A stretch of 7,149 bases of DNA from Candidatus Atribacteria bacterium (GCA_018056205.1 JAGPGC010000055.1:1-7149); one strand, 5' to 3'; shown: positions 1 through 6,431, numbered from the stretch's first letter. The notes: generated by a model from the sequence alone, not told the origin. Numbers and translations: made by a program.

Positions 1-105
1 CAGCCAGAGGAAATAAAGGGACCTTGTGTGTTCTTAGCTTCAAAAGCTTCGTCGTTTGTCACCGGAAGTGTTGTGGTGATGGACGGAGGATATACCATCT
101 GGTAA
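1..105 (+). CDS. Short-chain dehydrogenase/reductase, C-terminal end (partial)
   Basis: The window opens inside this gene; 34 codons remain before a TAA at 103-105. The visible residues include the segment VFLASKASSFVTGSVVVMDG followed by GYTIW. That 'LAS..SSFVTG..V..DGG' pattern is the typical C-terminal end of classical short-chain dehydrogenases/reductases (Rossmann-fold NAD(P)-dependent oxidoreductases), where TG..(I/L/V).VDGG forms the last strand of the sheet. The catalytic Ser-Tyr-Lys and the glycine-rich cofactor site lie upstream and are not visible, so the substrate cannot be named. It is 89 bases upstream of a sugar-transporter operon on the same strand, so a role as a sugar or polyol dehydrogenase is a sensible inference. 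Family call is confident; function is not. Confidence 0.88.
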   Translation, partial: QPEEIKGPCVFLASKASSFVTGSVVVMDGGYTIW

Positions 106-194
106 ATAAGGGAGGTGATTTGCTTTTATAAAGTACGAGCTTTTTTAGAAATTTGTAAATTCTATCAAAAATGTTTTAATAGGAGGGAATTAAA
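106..194 (+). other. Intergenic gap between the SDR gene and the sugar-binding protein
   Basis: This AT-rich 89-base gap has no convincing promoter or terminator. An unusually good Shine-Dalgarno-like sequence, GGAGGTGAT at 111-119, sits just after the SDR stop codon, but no real ORF follows: TTG at 120 gives only three codons. GTG at 115 reads 27 codons to a TGA at 196-198 that overlaps the TTG start of the next gene, but it lies inside the SD-like sequence itself. TTGTAA (153-158) and TTTAAT (175-180) form a weak promoter look-alike that would place the transcript start on the next gene's ribosome site, so I do not trust it. Confidence 0.5.
181..187 (+). promoter_or_regulatory. Ribosome binding site supporting a TTG start
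   Basis: AGGAGGG ends seven bases before TTG at 195. This spacing, and the lysine-rich signal-peptide start that follows directly, identify TTG rather than a later ATG as the start of the sugar-binding protein. Confidence 0.8.
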
Positions 195-1622
195 TTGAAA
201 AAATCATTAGTTTTATTAGTTGCGTTATTGATGTTAACCCTTTTCTCCACCGCTTTTGCAGAAACTATGGTGAACAATCCTGATTGGTGGAAAAAGGCCG
301 GTGAGCCCTATAAGGGTGTAACCATTAAAGGAATTTCGGAAAGCACTCCACCATCCAAAGCTGCTATGGAAGTTGCTGCGCCTCAATTTGAAGAACTTAC
401 TGGAATAAAAGTGTTGTTCGAAGTAACATCCTGGGATGAAATGTACAATAAAGCCATCCAGGACATGCAAACTGGATCCGGTATTTATGATTTTGTCTAT
501 GTCGAACAAGATATCGTTTATTCTTATCTGCCGCAAAATTGGTTAACCAATCTTACTCCTTTTATAAATAATCCAGCTATTACTGATCCGGATTTTGACC
601 TTCCAGATTTTACCAGTTTTATTGATAATTTTAAAGATGCCGAGGGAAATATATATGGTATTCCTTTCGAAGCATTTTTAAAATCCTATGTTTATCGAAC
701 TGATCTTTTTGGAGATCCGGAAATTCAAGCAGCCTATAAAGCAAAATATAACAAAGATTTGGCTGTCCCAACTAATTGGGAAGACTATACCAATATTGCT
801 AAATTCTTTACTGAATATGGGAAAGAAAAAGGGATTGAGCTCTTCGGTCATATAGCCCAAGCTAAAACCCATCCCTGTCTTGCTTATGAGATATGCGAGA
901 CGATTTGGCCAGCAATGGGAATATATAATTGGGGAATAAACCTGGAAAATATGCGGGCAACCAAGGCCAATGGTGGTTTAGTTGATAGTGATGAAGCCAA
1001 AGCAGCCTTTAAATGGTATGTGGACATGTTACAGTGGGCACCACCCGGAGTCAAAACCTATACTTGGGATGAAGTAGCTGCGACTTTTGGAGCTGGTAAG
1101 ATAGCCCAAGGAATTATCTATCTTGAAAACCTCGGTTGGTGGTCCGATCCAGCTCAATCTGAAGTAGCTGGGAAGATTAGTGTTGCACTACCTCCAGTTA
1201 CTGAAAAAGCTTTAGCTGATGCTAAATCGGGTGTCGGGTATATTGGATACTATGATGGTGGTGCATTAGGCATTCCACATAGCTCCAAGAATAAAGAAGC
1301 TGCTTGGCTATTTGCTCAATGGGTGGCCCGTAAAGAATGGCAGGGTGAATTTGCCAAACTGGGAACCAGGGTAGTTAGAAAATCGACTTTTGATGACCCG
1401 ATTGTTAAGGAATTGGATCCTAAAATGGGTAATTACTTTACCTTCCTCAAGGAACAGGGTCCACTCTTTAGAGGTGCTCCTCCATTTCCAATGCACCGTC
1501 CATTGAACGACCTGTATCTCCAGTGGATATCTAAGGCGGTAGCTGGTGAAATTTCTACCGAAGAAGCGCTCGATAATTTAGCTAAGGAAACCGACGCGCT
1601 GATGGAAGAATTGGGTTATTAA
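195..1622 (+). CDS. ABC transporter, family 1 extracellular sugar-binding protein
   Basis: This 475-residue protein is the periplasmic receptor of a carbohydrate ABC importer: it captures the sugar and delivers it to the two permeases encoded next. Residues 1-22 form a signal peptide (MKK, hydrophobic core, then STAFA before Glu-Thr). No cysteine lipobox is present, so the mature protein should be soluble in a periplasm. The mature part is rich in Trp and Tyr, as in sugar-binding proteins that stack aromatic residues on sugar rings. Segments such as 'AAPQFEELTGIKV', 'YDFVYVEQD', 'YGIPFE' and 'ALGIPHSSKNKEAAWLFAQW' are characteristic of the family 1 solute-binding (MalE/UgpB-like) fold, and the length is at the upper end of the usual range. 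TTG is chosen as the start because of the AGGAGGG site upstream. The cargo cannot be deduced; the sugar-isomerase and dehydrogenase neighbours suggest a monosaccharide, a polyol or a small glycoside. Confidence 0.93.
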   Translation: MKKSLVLLVALLMLTLFSTAFAETMVNNPDWWKKAGEPYKGVTIKGISESTPPSKAAMEVAAPQFEELTGIKVLFEVTSWDEMYNKAIQDMQTGSGIYDFVYVEQDIVYSYLPQNWLTNLTPFINNPAITDPDFDLPDFTSFIDNFKDAEGNIYGIPFEAFLKSYVYRTDLFGDPEIQAAYKAKYNKDLAVPTNWEDYTNIAKFFTEYGKEKGIELFGHIAQAKTHPCLAYEICETIWPAMGIYNWGINLENMRATKANGGLVDSDEAKAAFKWYVDMLQWAPPGVKTYTWDEVAATFGAGKIAQGIIYLENLGWWSDPAQSEVAGKISVALPPVTEKALADAKSGVGYIGYYDGGALGIPHSSKNKEAAWLFAQWVARKEWQGEFAKLGTRVVRKSTFDDPIVKELDPKMGNYFTFLKEQGPLFRGAPPFPMHRPLNDLYLQWISKAVAGEISTEEALDNLAKETDALMEELGY

Positions 1623-1636
1623 TACTGGAGGATTCA

Positions 1637-2506
1637 GTGAGAGAAAAACAGAAACAGGTGTGGGGTCTTTTGACCCCCACCCTCATTTTATTGATTTTTC
1701 TCGGAGTCGTACCTATAATTTATATTTTATATTTAAGTGTTTATAAATATAGCGTTTTTTCTAAAGTTGGGATGGTTTATACTGGTTTTAATAATTTTCG
1801 AAAGTTAGTATTTGACCCCGATTTTTTAAAGTCGTTACGACTCGGACTTTCTTATGTTGTCCTTTGTGTAGCGATTGAACTTCCTCTCGGTTTGGCCTTT
1901 GCTAATCTTCTAACTTATGAATTTAAAGGGAAGGGAATCTTCCGGACGATAATGACCCTTCCCCTGGCTATGGCTCCCATCAGCATTGGAGCGATATGGG
2001 TTCTTATGACCAATCCTGATTTTGGCCCCTTAGCAGTTTATTTACGAAATATTGGTATTGATTTTAATATTGGCAACAATGGGAATCAAGCTTTTATTGC
2101 TACCATATTAATGGATGTTTGGCATTGGACTCCTTTTGTTACTCTCACTTTTATGGCGGGTTTATCATCGCTCCCTCAACAACCTTTTGAAGCAGCATTG
2201 GTTGATGGAGCAACTAAATCACAAACCCTCCGGTATATTACCCTTCCTTTACTAAGACCGGTTCTTCTTACCACTCTCTTTATCCGGATTATGGATACCT
2301 TCCGAGTTTTTGATGAAGTATGGATGCTTACCAGTGGTGGACCGGGGACTGCTACCCGCTATGTTAGCATCCATTTAGTCCGTGAGGTTCTTCAGTCAAT
2401 GAATTATGGATATAGTTCTGCAATGTCACTTTTTTTGCTTTATTTAACCATTGTGATATGTTGGCTCCTTATAACCTTTATTAATGTTTCACAGGAGAGT
2501 GGCTAA
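1637..2506 (+). CDS. Sugar ABC transporter permease, MalF/UgpA type
   Basis: This 289-residue inner-membrane permease forms half of the sugar channel. About six membrane helices are visible, near residues 8-33, 66-95, 101-125, 151-175, 205-222 and 258-283. The cytoplasmic coupling loop (EAA motif) lies at about 185-208: Glu185-Ala-Ala, Asp190-Gly191-Ala, then LPLLRP. It contacts the ATPase. 'LTSGGPGTAT' at about 231-240 is typical of MalF-type permeases. The start is GTG at 1637, five bases after GGAGG at 1627-1631, and 14 bases after the binding-protein stop. The stop codon directly abuts the ATG of the second permease, so the two are very probably translationally coupled. The long periplasmic insertion of E. 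coli MalF is absent, as usual for UgpA/LacF-like members. Confidence 0.94.
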   Translation: MREKQKQVWGLLTPTLILLIFLGVVPIIYILYLSVYKYSVFSKVGMVYTGFNNFRKLVFDPDFLKSLRLGLSYVVLCVAIELPLGLAFANLLTYEFKGKGIFRTIMTLPLAMAPISIGAIWVLMTNPDFGPLAVYLRNIGIDFNIGNNGNQAFIATILMDVWHWTPFVTLTFMAGLSSLPQQPFEAALVDGATKSQTLRYITLPLLRPVLLTTLFIRIMDTFRVFDEVWMLTSGGPGTATRYVSIHLVREVLQSMNYGYSSAMSLFLLYLTIVICWLLITFINVSQESG

Positions 2507-3340
2507 ATGAAGGCACAAACCAAGAAAAGGACTCGACTTTTTTTCATATATTTAGTTTCTATTTTGATAGCGATTGCAACTCTTTTTCCTATTTACTGGC
2601 TTTTTATAGTTTCAGCTCGTACTAAAGTGGAAATATTTGCTGGTCCCAAGCTTTTTCAGACCAGCTTTTATGCGGAAAATTATATCCGGCCTTTTTTGCA
2701 TGATATTTTTGGAAAGTATCTTTTAAATTCTCTTATTATTGCCAGTGGAAATACTCTTTTAGTTATAGTTTTAGCAGTCCTTGCTACTTATGCTTTTTCC
2801 CGGTTTCGAGTTCCAGGATCAGGTAACATTTTTTTCTGGACTATCACTAACCGAATGGCTCCTCCAGCAGTTTTTATTGTACCCTATTTTCTCATATTTA
2901 CTCGCTTAGGTTTGAGAGATACTCAAATCGGTATTATTCTTCTTTACTGTATATTTAATCTTCCTTTTGCTATTTGGCTCTTAAAAGGGATGATGGATGC
3001 AATACCTCGAGAAATGGACGAAGCCGCCTATATTGATGGTTGTACTTTCTGGGGAGTATTAACCAAAGTAGTTCTTCCTCTGGCTCGTCCAGGAATAATG
3101 ACAACTGCAATCCTTACTTGGATATTTGCCTGGAATGAGTACCTGTTTGCTTCAATTCTTACTAGTGTCAACTCGCGAACCATCACCACCGGTTTAGCTT
3201 CTTTTGTCACCGTTATTGGAACTAACTGGGGTGAAATGGCAGCAGTTTCAATGGTTTGCTTGATTCCTGCAGTCATTTTCATTGGAATTGCTCAAAAACA
3301 TATTATTGCTGGTCTTACCTTTGGGGCAGTTAAGGATTAG
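2507..3340 (+). CDS. Sugar ABC transporter permease, MalG/UgpE type
   Basis: This 277-residue inner-membrane permease is the second half of the sugar channel. Helices are visible near residues 10-36, 70-97, 108-132, 138-160, 197-218 and 245-262. The EAA loop lies at about 172-195: Glu172-Ala-Ala, Asp177-Gly178, then LPLARPG. The C-terminal end, [14 protein letters not shown], matches the conserved 'GLT.GAVK' tail of MalG-type proteins, which enters the ATPase dimer interface in MalFGK2. The ATG directly follows the stop codon of the previous permease with no gap, and the ribosome site (CAGGAGAG) lies inside the end of that gene. No ATPase gene follows, so the transporter must use one encoded elsewhere, possibly a shared MsmX/MalK-type subunit. 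Confidence 0.95.
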   Translation: MKAQTKKRTRLFFIYLVSILIAIATLFPIYWLFIVSARTKVEIFAGPKLFQTSFYAENYIRPFLHDIFGKYLLNSLIIASGNTLLVIVLAVLATYAFSRFRVPGSGNIFFWTITNRMAPPAVFIVPYFLIFTRLGLRDTQIGIILLYCIFNLPFAIWLLKGMMDAIPREMDEAAYIDGCTFWGVLTKVVLPLARPGIMTTAILTWIFAWNEYLFASILTSVNSRTITTGLASFVTVIGTNWGEMAAVSMVCLIPAVIFIGIAQKHIIAGLTFGAVKD

Positions 3341-3351
3341 GTGGGATAACG

Positions 3352-3522
3352 ATGAGAATATTCCCTTTTAAAACTAGTTTATGGGATCGAATATTTTTAA
3401 GTATTGTAATTATGTTTGCTGTTCACTTGATTTGGGTGCGTTTTATTGAGGCTTATGCTCCTTTGTTAATTGCAACGGTTGGCACATTAATATTTACTGC
3501 TTTAGTGATTATTTTTGGATAG
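3352..3522 (+). CDS. Small two-helix membrane protein at the end of a sugar ABC operon
   Basis: A 56-codon ORF starts at ATG 3352, 11 bases after the permease stop, behind an AGGTGGG ribosome site that overlaps that stop codon. It begins MRIFPFKTSLWDRIF. Two hydrophobic stretches follow, at about residues 14-31 and 36-55, joined by a short turn with Arg31, Glu34 and Tyr36. The composition, coupled spacing and codon use match the operon, and the product is a plausible integral membrane protein. Small membrane proteins of roughly this size are known in other carbohydrate and glycerol ABC operons (for example the DUF2160 protein in glycerol transporter loci). I think this is the same kind of accessory, but the assignment to a named family is inference. 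Its role in the transporter is unknown; assembly, stability or modulation are possibilities. Confidence 0.75.
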   Translation: MRIFPFKTSLWDRIFLSIVIMFAVHLIWVRFIEAYAPLLIATVGTLIFTALVIIFG

Positions 3523-3673
3523 TTTTGAAGTTTTACTGTCGAATCTTATGGAATTGAAAGCTTAGTAATCGGACTTAGTAAATTTGTACTTCACGGCTTT
3601 AAAAAAGCAAGGGATCAGGATGAAAATATTTTTTTCTGCTTACTAATTACTTTACCTGCAGGAAAAGAATAAA
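3523..3673 (+). other. Intergenic stretch between the small membrane protein and the terminator
   Basis: These 151 bases precede the terminator. In the frame of the small protein, after its TAG and a following TGA (3526-3528), the sequence stays open for 47 codons to a TAA at 3670-3672. The open part lacks an ATG, GTG or TTG behind a ribosome site that would make it a convincing gene. An out-of-frame ATG at 3620 encodes only eight codons. I see no RNA gene here. It may be 3' untranslated sequence or a decayed gene end. Confidence 0.4.
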
Positions 3674-3699
3674 AAAAAGGGAGACTTGGCTCCCTTTTT
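3674..3699. terminator. Bidirectional intrinsic terminator between convergent genes
   Basis: The core stem is GGGAG (3679-3683) with CTCCC (3690-3694) and a six-base loop ACTTGG. It extends by five A:T pairs, with A-tract 3674-3678 pairing to T-tract 3695-3699. Read on plus, it ends in a T-run; read on minus, the A-run at 3671-3678 supplies one. It lies between the plus-strand transporter operon and the minus-strand isomerase gene (stop near 3731), so it can serve both. Confidence 0.85.
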
Positions 3700-3730
3700 G
3701 AATTTATAAATTATGAACTGGGTAATGAAA

Positions 3731-5140
3731 TTAAGCGTTGTGCCAATAGGTATCAAAGCCTAAATATTTATCAAAAGCTTCGTACACAATATTAGCAGTA
3801 TGAGTTAGATTGATGGCTGCATGGTGTTCAAAACCATTTTCACAGAGGAACGCCAGGAGATCTTGCAAATCTTCTATTTCGACAACACCAATACCTCCAA
3901 AGGTTGGAAATTTATCAGCAGTTATATTTCCTTCGGCTAGGTAAGCCGTAATTGAACCAGTGACATCGTCAGTGGCAAGACGAGCAATGGTAATCGGACC
4001 GGTTGGAATCGTACCATAACAAGTTCCATAAGCCTGTTCTTTGGATACAGCTGAAGTCGAAATTATATCGCCATATCCCATGCGAAAATCTTCCAAGCAT
4101 GATTTTGGGAAATTACTGCAGTGGAATAGAATGGCTTTATTGGGGTCATCGTCGACATTGTTATTCCAGTCAACCAAAGCTGATGGTTTTTCAGAAGCAA
4201 GCTGAAGAGCATACATTGCCAGGCCTCCGGTTAAATCTACTTCACAAGCAGCTGGAATCAGATTATCGCTAAACATACTCATGACCGCGCAAGGCATAAT
4301 TCCAAAATTTTCTTGAATCGAAGACCAGCATTGAAAGGCAAAAAGCTTTACACCAGTTTCTTTAATCCATTCATCTATTACTAGCCAGAGCTTTGCCATC
4401 TTAACTATTGAAGCTTCGGGGACGCCTGAAGTTTGAATGTAATTATGAATATCTTTGACCTTATTAACCACTTTGGTATCGGAATCTTTTAATTTTTCAG
4501 CGCGAGCTATAATTTCTGATAAATCAACAACTTCAACCGATATACCGGCATTCTCCAAGATTTTTTCCGAATAGCGAACGGTATTAAAAGCATTGGGTCG
4601 AGCTCCTATGGCGCCTGCTTTTAAATTTTTAAAACCAGTCACAATCCGGGATACCCCAGCAAAAGCGGAAATATCTTCTTTAAAAATTGCCGAATCCGGA
4701 GATTCAGTGTGTTCACTGGTGAGGGTAAATGGGATATTGTATTGTTTCAGATTATTGCAGATAGATAGTTTTCCGCAAAAACTGTCTCGACGGCTTTTAA
4801 CATCCAGTGCTGAAGTTTTATCAGGGAAGGCATGGATCAACACTGGAACATTTAAGCCAGAATGGCGAATGGCATCGGCAATGGCTTTTTCCTCTCCAAA
4901 GTTAGGAAGAGTAACGATGATACCGGATATTTTTTTTCGATTTTCATCAAAGAGAGTAGCACATTTTTGAGCATCTTCCCAAGTTTGGACAGCACCATGT
5001 TTAGTATCTTCAGGGGAAAGAACGACTACATCATACCCCCATTTTTCAAGATGAGATAGAACAATTTCTCGTCCTTCCTTGACTAACCATTCAGGGAAAA
5101 ATCCCCGGCTCCCAACCACTAGCCCTAAAGTTTGTTTCAT
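3731..5140 (-). CDS. L-fucose/L-arabinose isomerase-family protein
   Basis: This 469-residue cytoplasmic protein belongs to the FucI/AraA ketol-isomerase superfamily, metal-dependent enzymes that interconvert aldoses and ketoses. The N-terminal two domains are Rossmann-like ('GLVVGSRGFFP', 'GIIVTLPNFGEE', 'VPVLIHAFPD'). The C-terminal half has the putative metal ligands: Glu300 in 'AACEVDLTGG', Asp324 in 'ALVDWNNN' and a His at 439 or 440 in 'GFEHHAAINL'. In E. coli FucI the ligands are Glu337, Asp361 and His528; the 24-residue Glu-Asp spacing is identical here. Glu277 in 'SSIQENFGIMPC' is another likely active-site acid. The protein is shorter than E. coli FucI (about 590 residues), as in the compact 'fucose isomerase-like' group, which has diverse substrates. 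Start: ATG at 5140 is preferred over 5161, because AAAGGGGG lies eight bases upstream of 5140 and nothing suitable precedes 5161. It is transcribed convergently to the sugar transporter. The true substrate is unknown. Confidence 0.88.
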   Translation of the reverse strand: MKQTLGLVVGSRGFFPEWLVKEGREIVLSHLEKWGYDVVVLSPEDTKHGAVQTWEDAQKCATLFDENRKKISGIIVTLPNFGEEKAIADAIRHSGLNVPVLIHAFPDKTSALDVKSRRDSFCGKLSICNNLKQYNIPFTLTSEHTESPDSAIFKEDISAFAGVSRIVTGFKNLKAGAIGARPNAFNTVRYSEKILENAGISVEVVDLSEIIARAEKLKDSDTKVVNKVKDIHNYIQTSGVPEASIVKMAKLWLVIDEWIKETGVKLFAFQCWSSIQENFGIMPCAVMSMFSDNLIPAACEVDLTGGLAMYALQLASEKPSALVDWNNNVDDDPNKAILFHCSNFPKSCLEDFRMGYGDIISTSAVSKEQAYGTCYGTIPTGPITIARLATDDVTGSITAYLAEGNITADKFPTFGGIGVVEIEDLQDLLAFLCENGFEHHAAINLTHTANIVYEAFDKYLGFDTYWHNA

Positions 5141-5159
5141 ACTATAAACCCCCTTTTGC

Positions 5160-5165
5160 ATTATA
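5160..5165 (-). promoter_or_regulatory. Possible -10 element for the isomerase gene
   Basis: On the minus strand 5165-5160 reads TATAAT, a perfect consensus -10 hexamer, about 20 bases upstream of the ATG at 5140. It would give a very short leader that still contains the AAAGGGGG ribosome site. No good -35 hexamer lies at 16-18 bp spacing, so activation by a regulator would be expected, or the match is chance in this AT-rich stretch. Confidence 0.35.
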
Positions 5166-5166
5166 A

Positions 5167-5197
5167 TAATGAATATAATTTAATTCTTAATGAATAT
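5167..5197. repeat. Direct repeat TAATGAATAT x2, candidate operator
   Basis: TAATGAATAT occurs perfectly at 5167-5176 and 5188-5197, 21 bp apart (two helical turns), in the divergent promoter region between the isomerase and pstS genes. A short interrupted inverted repeat, ATTC-TTAAT-GAAT (5183-5195), overlaps the second copy. Regularly phased repeats upstream of divergent genes often bind a regulator, but the region is so AT-rich that chance is a real alternative. Confidence 0.4.
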
Positions 5198-5226
5198 TAT
5201 CATCAATACTATCACATTTTTAATAA
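5197..5226 (+). promoter_or_regulatory. Possible Pho-box-like repeats and -10 element for pstS
   Basis: TTATCAT (5197-5203) and CTATCAC (5209-5215) each match five of seven positions of the PhoB half-site CTGTCAT. They are 12 bp apart, whereas classical Pho boxes have an 11-bp period. Next come a T-run and TTTAAT/TAATAA at 5218-5226, positioned as a -10 with the repeats in place of a -35. The transcript would begin near the GGAGGGAGG ribosome site. This fits a PhoB-activated promoter but is weak evidence. Confidence 0.3.
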
Positions 5227-5232
5227 AAATAT

Positions 5233-5241
5233 GGAGGGAGG
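5233..5241 (+). promoter_or_regulatory. Ribosome binding site of pstS
   Basis: GGAGGGAGG lies ten bases before the ATG at 5252. An ATG at 5245 is closer but out of frame and encodes only four codons (MFYV) before a TAA. An in-frame TGA at 5243-5245 rules out any earlier start, so 5252 is the start. Confidence 0.7.
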
Positions 5242-5251
5242 TTGATGTTTT

Positions 5252-6070
5252 ATGTTTAAACCTCGGTTTTTTTTGGGTATCATCCCAATTTTTTTTCTTT
5301 TTATTGGTTTTTCCGATGCCAAAGAAAAAATAAATATTCAAGGTTCTACAACAGTGCTCCCAATTATACAAATTATAGCTGAAGAGTTTATGGATGAATT
5401 CCCTGATTATGAAATAACCATTAGTGGTGGAGGATCAGGAGTAGGGATTGCAGCTCTTATTGACCAAATAGCCGATATTGCCATGTCCTCTCGGGAAATA
5501 AAAGATAATGAGTTGCAAAAAGCTTATGATAAGGGTTTAGGCATTCAGGAATATGCCATAGCTTTTGATGCAATTGCTATCATTGTTCATGCTCAGAATG
5601 ACCCTATTGATCAGCTTGATAGCGAAACTGTCAAAAAGATTTATACTGGTTACATTGACAATTGGAAAGTTCTGGGAGGGTATGATCGACCATTGGTAGC
5701 ATTATCCAGAGATACCAATTCTGGAACTTTTGAAATATTTAATGAACATATTTTAAAAGGAGAGGAAATGGCACCTCAGGTGTTAAGGCTTACTTCGAAT
5801 CGTCCCATTGTTGATGAAGTTTCCAATAATTTAAATGCTATTGGTTATGTCGGCTTTGGTTACCTTACTCCTTCGGTTAAAGTATTAATTCTTGATGGTG
5901 TTAGACCCACCAAAGAAAATGTATTTAATGGAAACTATCCATTGAGTAGAAGTCTTTATCTCTATACTGAAAAGGCACCAACGGGAGCAATTCAAGAATT
6001 CATTAATTATGTATTCAGTGACAAAGGACAGAAGATTATTGAAGTAGAAGGCTTTATTCCAAGGCAATAA
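5252..6070 (+). CDS. pstS: Phosphate ABC transporter substrate-binding protein PstS
   Basis: This 272-residue periplasmic protein binds phosphate for the high-affinity PstSCAB importer. Residues 1-23 form a signal peptide without a lipobox cysteine. The phosphate-binding signatures appear in order: 'GSTTVLP' at 31-37, 'SGGGSGVG' at 58-65, 'ADIAMSSR' at 74-81, Asp106 in 'AFDAI', and 'SRDTNSGTF' at 152-160, the classic R..(S/N)SGT loop. 'IYTGYIDNWKVLGG' at 130-143 is also typical of the family. The length fits the compact PstS group found in Gram-positive and thermophilic bacteria. No pstC, pstA, pstB or phoU gene is visible; the next gene is a histidine kinase 381 bases downstream. Related PstS-like proteins bind other oxyanions such as tungstate, but the motifs here favour phosphate. 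Confidence 0.92.
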   Translation: MFKPRFFLGIIPIFFLFIGFSDAKEKINIQGSTTVLPIIQIIAEEFMDEFPDYEITISGGGSGVGIAALIDQIADIAMSSREIKDNELQKAYDKGLGIQEYAIAFDAIAIIVHAQNDPIDQLDSETVKKIYTGYIDNWKVLGGYDRPLVALSRDTNSGTFEIFNEHILKGEEMAPQVLRLTSNRPIVDEVSNNLNAIGYVGFGYLTPSVKVLILDGVRPTKENVFNGNYPLSRSLYLYTEKAPTGAIQEFINYVFSDKGQKIIEVEGFIPRQ

Positions 6071-6085
6071 TCCAGCTTTTATTGG

Positions 6086-6114
6086 TTGTAAAGTGAGGTA
6101 TATTATTAGATAAT
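6086..6114 (+). promoter_or_regulatory. Candidate sigma-70-type promoter downstream of pstS
   Basis: TTGTAA (6086-6091; four of six matches to TTGACA), a 17-bp spacer, then GATAAT (6109-6114; five of six matches to TATAAT). Transcription would start near 6121 and run through the repeat region into the kinase gene, leaving an untranslated leader of about 330 bases. The spacing is ideal but the region is AT-rich, so this is moderate evidence. Confidence 0.4.
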
Positions 6115-6153
6115 TTTGTGCTTCCAGGTGAGAATGAAGAAGACTGATAGACG

Positions 6154-6187
6154 TTCATGCTGTTTAGCAATACTAAATGAGGATGAA
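6154..6187 (+). other. Imperfect hairpin downstream of pstS
   Basis: TTTAG (6163-6167) can pair with CTAAA (6173-6177) around the loop CAATA. An outer stem TTCAT (6154-6158) with ATGAA (6183-6187) flanks it across an internal loop. No T-run follows, so it is not a standard terminator; its role, if any, is unclear. Confidence 0.35.
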
Positions 6188-6204
6188 AATACTTACTTAA
6201 TGCT

Positions 6205-6240
6205 GTCATTTTAAGAAGCAGATCAGCCTAAGAGGTAAAG
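6205..6240 (+). repeat. Dispersed-repeat-like unit, copy 1
   Basis: This 36-base unit starts GTCATTTTAAGAAGCA and aligns without gaps to 6387-6422 with 27 identities by hand count; GTCATTTTAAG, AGCA, AGCCTA and GTAA are shared blocks. The core resembles the widely scattered bacterial intergenic motif GTCATTGCGAGGAGC. Confidence 0.55.
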
Positions 6241-6271
6241 GTTGGGTGGGAGAGCGGGAGAAAAGGATGAG

Positions 6272-6305
6272 ACCCTCACGGCTTCGGAATACGAAGCCTC
6301 AGGGT
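6272..6305 (+). repeat. GC-rich hairpin inside the repeat region, possible terminator
   Basis: GGCTTCG (6280-6286) pairs with CGAAGCC (6292-6298) around the loop GAATA. An outer stem ACCCT (6272-6276) pairs with AGGGT (6301-6305) across a small internal loop, giving 12 base pairs in all. A T5 run at 6313-6317 follows after seven bases, so it could terminate pstS transcripts, though the T-run is farther away than usual. The surroundings suggest it is part of the repeat element. Confidence 0.55.
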
Positions 6306-6386
6306 GACGACCTTTTTAGTTTTGTCATGGCGAAGAGTCCAACAGTTCTTTGGTTGGGTGACGTGAGAATGCCATTGAATCTCTCC

Positions 6387-6422
6387 GTCATTTTAAGGAG
6401 CAAAATAGCCTACGGCGTAAGA
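6387..6422 (+). repeat. Dispersed-repeat-like unit, copy 2
   Basis: This unit starts GTCATTTTAAGGAGCA and is the partner of copy 1. Its sub-block TTAAGGAGCAAA (6393-6404) recurs perfectly at 6430-6441, just upstream of the kinase start. Confidence 0.55.
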
Positions 6423-6431
6423 AAAAAAATT

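Noticed and set aside
234..536. Minus-strand 100-codon frame inside the sugar-binding protein gene
   Set aside because: It is antisense to a well-supported coding region, with low-complexity content and no recognisable motif.
4003..4970. Plus-strand open frames opposite the isomerase gene
   Set aside because: They are antisense shadows of a clearly conserved minus-strand gene and show no domain features or ribosome sites.
5141..5161. Upstream ATG at 5161 as the isomerase start
   Set aside because: It has no ribosome site, while ATG at 5140 has AAAGGGGG eight bases upstream and begins directly at the conserved family N-terminus.
5245..5259. Four-codon leader ORF (MFYV) before pstS
   Set aside because: It is only three bases from the ribosome site and too short to support; probably chance.
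5180..5371. Minus-strand 63-codon frame across the pstS start
   Set aside because: It is Lys/Asn/Phe-rich translation of AT-rich promoter DNA and overlaps the pstS signal-peptide region antisense.
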